DNA of 27,414 bases, taken from NCBI GenBank assembly GCA_964472545.1, contig CAYYNP010000115.1, forward strand, positions 1-27,414, in the 5' to 3' direction. This document shows, one piece after another, positions 24,378 through 27,414 of this stretch (the first letter of the stretch is position 1; each line of letters opens with the position of its first letter). The position numbers were made by a program, and so were the translations under genes. The DNA is from CAYYNP01 sp964472545. Lineage in GTDB: Bacteria > Planctomycetota > Planctomycetia > Pirellulales > Thermoguttaceae. The notes beneath the pieces were generated by a model. The model did not search any database, was not told where the DNA came from, and was given only the letters and a program-made list of their open reading frames with translations.

Positions 24378-24857
24378 TCACTTGCCCGCCCTGTCTCCGA
24401 CAGTCGACGTAAGACCCTCAAGAGCGACCACTTGCGGCAGGAAGTACGTTCTGAGTACCTTCATGAGGTCCTCACAGTTCTTGCCGGACGCTTTCATGTC
24501 CAGCACGAAATCGTTGCGCGTCCATCCAACACGGGCGTTTAGGCGAGATGAGTCTGTCGCGCATTGGAGGTCGAAATCCTGCTTGGCCAGCTTCAGAGTG
24601 ACTGGCTCCAGGGCGGCGCACCATATCACGGGCTTGGACTCGAAACTCTCGATCTCGAATACTCGTGTCGACGTGAAGTAGTGAAGACACCCGTACTGCC
24701 GGCTTCCCTCACTCGTTAAGTACTCCGCGAGGAAGATGTCACGAATCGGCTGCTCGGGAAAGAGCGACTGGCATTCGCTATGCAAGTCCTCGGCTTGCTT
24801 GGACAGCAAATCGCCCAACCCTACGCGTTCACAGTATCGTTTGAATTCTTCATTCAC
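24378..24857 (-). CDS. Unknown 159-aa protein coupled to the RelA/SpoT-domain gene
   Basis: I do not recognise the family. The protein starts VNEEFKRYCERVGLGDLL with a short helical segment, then has a beta-rich region with FLAEYLTSEGSRQYGCLHYF (about 60-80) and FEIESF, and ends in a helix with NCEDLMKVLRTYFLPQ. This order, strands followed by one C-terminal helix, recalls PH-like folds, but that is inference. No signal peptide or membrane segment. The GTG start at 24857 overlaps the stop codon of the upstream RelA/SpoT gene in a GTGA four-base overlap, which implies coupled translation and a shared function. Base composition is lower in GC than the genes to the left. It could be an antitoxin or a partner subunit; no evidence decides. 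Confidence 0.7.
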   Translation of the reverse strand: MNEEFKRYCERVGLGDLLSKQAEDLHSECQSLFPEQPIRDIFLAEYLTSEGSRQYGCLHYFTSTRVFEIESFESKPVIWCAALEPVTLKLAKQDFDLQCATDSSRLNARVGWTRNDFVLDMKASGKNCEDLMKVLRTYFLPQVVALEGLTSTVGDRAGK

Positions 24858-25669
24858 CGACAGTGTTCCTTCTGTCTGTCTCGGACTTCCACAATCATCC
24901 CTTCGGCGTAATGGAGGATATGTCCGAGGTAGTTTGTGGCGAACTCGTCGCTCTTGTACTCCCATTGCCAGGCCTTGTCTTCGGCTGGCTGTTGTTTCCG
25001 TCGCGCTTCATAATGCACGTGTAGCAACCGTCGAATCACGTCCTGCAATTGCGTCGTCACCTGAAGCTCAATCTCAATTTCGACATGCTCCGTGTCAAAC
25101 GTGATCTTCGGGATCTCGAAGCGCTGCCGAATGTAGAAATGCGCAGCGTAGTACCCATCCTCGCCGGAACGGAAGTAGTTCTTGCATGATAGGCCGTGCT
25201 GATTACAGAGTTCTTCTATCTTGTCAATCAGGAAGCGCACGCCATCTAGGTACTTCACTACGAAACACGCCCGGACGATGTCATTGACGCGGCCCAACCA
25301 GTTCTCCGGCAGGAGCCACACTGGCTCGTGATTAGGCCACGCAGGTGGTTTGGGCCACCGATCGTTACGTATGACGTTCTGTCTGAATGTCTTGAGGAGG
25401 AAGGAATCGAACAACTTGGTCTTGAGTTCCGGCGCATCGTGACTCATTACAAGTGGGTACCCATCGTGCAACTGTTTGTACCGCTCGTCGAAGTCTTTGA
25501 GCCTACTCTGTGTCGGAAACTCGCGCCAGAAAGCGGATCCCTCGAAGTCCTTCTGGACCTTGTCCGCTACTGCCCGAAAATGCGTCCGCATCGGCTTGGC
25601 AATCTGAACGTTGTGTTCCTTCTTCAGCCAGCCGACGTATTCATCGATCGTGTTGGGCTTATCGCTCAA
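24854..25669 (-). CDS. RelA/SpoT-like nucleotidyltransferase-domain protein
   Basis: The 271-aa protein has a C-terminal half matching the RelA/SpoT synthetase fold: DIVRACFVVKYLDGVRFL (from Asp130), GYYAAHFYI (about 172-180), EIELQVTTQLQDVI (about 199-212) and LLHVHYEARR (about 216-225). Family members transfer pyrophosphate from ATP to GTP/GDP, ADP or tRNA, making alarmones or acting as toxSAS toxins. There is no HD hydrolase, TGS or ACT domain, so it is a small single-domain type; whether the key synthetase residues are all present is not certain by eye. The N-terminal 110 residues are unassigned. The start is TTG 25669 after a G-rich ribosome-like stretch; Met27 is an alternative. It overlaps the next gene by GTGA. 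The region is lower in GC, suggesting transfer. Confidence 0.75.
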   Translation of the reverse strand: MSDKPNTIDEYVGWLKKEHNVQIAKPMRTHFRAVADKVQKDFEGSAFWREFPTQSRLKDFDERYKQLHDGYPLVMSHDAPELKTKLFDSFLLKTFRQNVIRNDRWPKPPAWPNHEPVWLLPENWLGRVNDIVRACFVVKYLDGVRFLIDKIEELCNQHGLSCKNYFRSGEDGYYAAHFYIRQRFEIPKITFDTEHVEIEIELQVTTQLQDVIRRLLHVHYEARRKQQPAEDKAWQWEYKSDEFATNYLGHILHYAEGMIVEVRDRQKEHCR

Positions 25670-25871
25670 TTCGGCCCCCCCGCGCAGTCAAGGCATCAAT
25701 GGTCGCTGAACGAAATCCGCCGTTCGCGCCGAGGTCCTTTCTACCGAGACCGTGCATGGACACGTATGCACGTCCGAGCGAAATCTGTGCGCCACACGGC
25801 TGGTAGGAAAGGCCATCGAATTCCTGGCGGAGACCATGAGAAACGGCCTGCTGGAATGAGAAACAGCTCAC
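25659..25871 (-). CDS. Doubtful 70-aa open frame between Uma2 and the RelA/SpoT gene
   Basis: A GTG-start frame begins one base after the Uma2 stop codon and ends 11 bases inside the RelA/SpoT-like start. It has no recognised domain. The close spacing on both sides would fit an operon, but no ribosome site is clear and the codons are not convincing. It may equally be a remnant or chance frame at the edge of an acquired segment. Confidence 0.2.
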   Translation of the reverse strand: MSCFSFQQAVSHGLRQEFDGLSYQPCGAQISLGRAYVSMHGLGRKDLGANGGFRSATIDALTARGGRIER

Positions 25872-25872
25872 G

Positions 25873-26559
25873 TCACACCCCCTTCTTCTCCTTCAAATCA
25901 AACTCCACCCGCCCCCGCGCGTTCCGCCCTCGATCGAGACGATAGCGCCGCTCGAATACGGCCGAGTGTTGATAGCCGTCGGCGTCAGCCTCGACCGGTT
26001 CGTACGCGGCCGGGCCGCGGCGGTGGATGAGGAAGATGAGGTCTTTGCCGCGGGCGTCGACGAGCCAATACTCCGAAACGCCGGCGGCGTAGTAGGCCAG
26101 TGGCAGTCGCTCGGTGTCTTTGCGGACGGAGGCGTCGCTGACGATCTCGACGATTAGGTCCGGCGGGCCCTCTAGCTCGACGTAGCGATCGGGCTCGCCG
26201 GTCGACTTGGCGATCGGGCGAACACGGCCAGCGTCGAGCGACTCCTCGGAGACGAACACGAGGTCGGGTTCCGCCGAGACGCCGGCGGCCGGGCAAGAGA
26301 CGCGCGTGCTGTCGGTAAACAGAGAACCGAGCGAATCGGCCTTCACACGGCCCCGGAACGCCCCGACAAGTTCGACCTTCAGCGTTCCATGACAATAGAG
26401 ATCCTCTGGTGACATATCCACCTCGATCCGGCCGCCGAGGAAGTCGATGCGGCCGCGTTCGGGAAAATCGTCGGACGTGGCCCAGGCGCGAAAGGCGGCC
26501 AGTGAGTCGAGATTCGCGGGGATCTCGATCTGTTCTTCGAGCAGGATCGTGGTCGCCAT
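25873..26559 (-). CDS. Uma2-family endonuclease (DUF820)
   Basis: The 228-aa protein belongs to the Uma2 group of PD-(D/E)xK-type nucleases, common in cyanobacteria and planctomycetes. The core motifs are EPDLVFV (acid and aspartate) followed by PDLIVEIVSDAS (glutamate), with a downstream YYAAGVSEYWLVD segment typical of the family. The N-terminal region has the usual FLGGRIEVDMSPED stretch. Biological role is unknown; many copies are found per genome. The start at ATG 26559 has a GAAGGTG ribosome site; longer frames upstream are unlike the family. It lies upstream of the RelA/SpoT cassette on the same strand, 203 bases away, with no clear functional link. Confidence 0.88.
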   Translation of the reverse strand: MATTILLEEQIEIPANLDSLAAFRAWATSDDFPERGRIDFLGGRIEVDMSPEDLYCHGTLKVELVGAFRGRVKADSLGSLFTDSTRVSCPAAGVSAEPDLVFVSEESLDAGRVRPIAKSTGEPDRYVELEGPPDLIVEIVSDASVRKDTERLPLAYYAAGVSEYWLVDARGKDLIFLIHRRGPAAYEPVEADADGYQHSAVFERRYRLDRGRNARGRVEFDLKEKKGV

Positions 26560-26724
26560 GGTCGCACCTTCTCTAGCGGTCGTTTCCGGCCGGGAAGCTG
26601 TCCGTAGCGGCAGTTCCAGCCCCGACTTCTCCATTCTACCATTTCGTGGCGGCTGAGAATATCCTCTTTGCGGCCGCGTACAAACTGCCGGCTGCAATTC
26701 GCTGGTTGTTCGACGAGAGGATTA

Positions 26725-26733
26725 TGGTATGAT
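26725..26733 (+). promoter_or_regulatory. Extended -10 promoter for the DUF6263-like lipoprotein
   Basis: TG-G-TATGAT, five of six matches to TATAAT plus the TGn extension, lies 64 bases upstream of ATG 26798. This form matches the other extended -10 sites in the window. Confidence 0.5.
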
Positions 26734-26797
26734 CACGGTGTTGTGGGCAGTTCCTTCTGCCCGCCGTGCCTTTACTCTATCCACGGGAGTCCTCGTC

Positions 26798-27400
26798 ATG
26801 CGAAACGTACGAATCGTCGGCGTCTTGGCAGTTCTCGCGCTGTTGGTCACCGCTTCCGGCTGCGATTCGTCGCCGAAGCCCCGGGGCGAGAAGATCACGC
26901 TGCAGTTGAACCTCGAAAAGGGAGACACGAAACGTCTGACCTACGACATCGACATGGACATCTCCGGCAAGGAGAAGGGCAAGCGTATGGAGATGAAGAT
27001 GCAGATGGGGCTCGAGATGGGCGTGCAGGTCGACGACGTCGCGGAGGACGGCGTACACACGCTGACGATGACTTACGACCGGCTGAAGATGAAGATGTCC
27101 GGCGGCCCGATGTCGCTCGACTACGATTCGAAGAAGCCCGGCGGCAGCGGAAATCCGGCCACGGAGATCTTCGAAGCGATGCTCGGCCAATCGTTGACGT
27201 TGAAGGTCAAACCCGACGGTACCACGGTCGAGCTTAGCGGCGTCGACGAACTGGCCGACAAGATGGCCGGCAGTCTTCCGCCCGGCGCCGGTCCCCAAGC
27301 TCGGCAGCAACTCGAGAGCATGAAGCAGTCGTTCGACCAGATGATGGCAACCTATCCGAAATGTAGTGTTTCAACTCAAATGGCACAAAGTGGAGGGTAG
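26798..27400 (+). pseudogene. DUF6263-like lipoprotein, apparently truncated at its 3' end
   Basis: The open frame is 200 codons from ATG 26798, with GGGAG upstream. The signal is MRNVRIVGVLAVLALLVTAS followed by Gly-Cys, so Cys22 would be lipidated. The rest resembles DUF6263 of planctomycetes, with LQLNLEKGDTKRLTYDID and a methionine-rich strand pattern, and LTLKVKPDGTTVELSGVDEL. In the family the chain continues past this point with a segment near VGDSW; here it ends early with TYPKCSVSTQMAQSGG. From about 27362 the DNA becomes much poorer in GC and looks foreign. I infer that an insertion cut the gene and the last 14 or so codons come from the inserted sequence. Confidence 0.65.
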
Positions 27401-27414
27401 GTGACGATCTCCTC
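27362..27414. mobile_element. Possible left end of an insertion element
   Basis: The sequence from TGTAGTGTTTCAACTC onward is AT-richer than the gene it joins and includes CAAATGGCACAAAG. IS21-type ends often start with TG and carry repeated motifs of this look, from memory. Only 53 bases are visible and no transposase can be seen, so the family is not assigned. Confidence 0.35.

Overview
The window looks like a piece of a GC-rich Planctomycetota genome, most likely Pirellulales-like. This is inferred from a secreted DUF1570-type metallopeptidase-like protein, a Tat-exported Gfo/Idh/MocA oxidoreductase, a zinc-ribbon PrsW-like protein, a DUF6263-like lipoprotein, lipid A genes, and many short palindromic intergenic repeats. 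No rRNA, tRNA or CRISPR array was seen. A run of exactly 100 N (22542-22641) shows it is a draft scaffold, probably metagenome-derived.

Layout. 374-2524: lpxD and lpxI, two lipid A steps. 2870-7357: a nucleosidase-like protein, a TolC-type outer-membrane lipoprotein and a WYL regulator that overlaps the end of the TolC gene. 7642-7980 (minus): L-rhamnose mutarotase. 8270-10947: UDP-GlcNAc 2-epimerase and a two-domain ABC permease with no partner genes. 11146-12832: GNAT acetyltransferase and DUF1570-type protein. 13098-16296: exported oxidoreductase, then a 597-aa conserved protein of unknown function. 16506-17645: RhaT-like sugar transporter, separated by a 117-nt palindrome from the convergent PrsW-like gene (17783-19267, minus). 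19520-22343: PQQ-like beta-propeller, convergent SDR, and divergent SRPBCC protein. 22671-24317: secreted protein with two tandem, apparently intact metallo-beta-lactamase domains. 24378-25669 (minus): a lower-GC cassette of a RelA/SpoT-domain protein and a 159-aa partner sharing a 4-base GTGA overlap. 25873-26559 (minus): Uma2-type nuclease. 26798-27400: DUF6263-like lipoprotein that seems cut off by foreign sequence at the window edge.

How genes may work together. LpxD and LpxI support a lipid A outer membrane; WecB would supply UDP-ManNAc for surface polysaccharide. RhaM and the RhaT-like transporter suggest rhamnose or related deoxysugar uptake, but isomerase, kinase, aldolase and microcompartment genes are not here. 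The strongest candidate for an undescribed system is the RelA/SpoT-domain pair, which looks acquired and translationally coupled, as in toxin-antitoxin or defence cassettes. The palindromic repeat families, which sit between genes and recur within the window, are the second point of interest.
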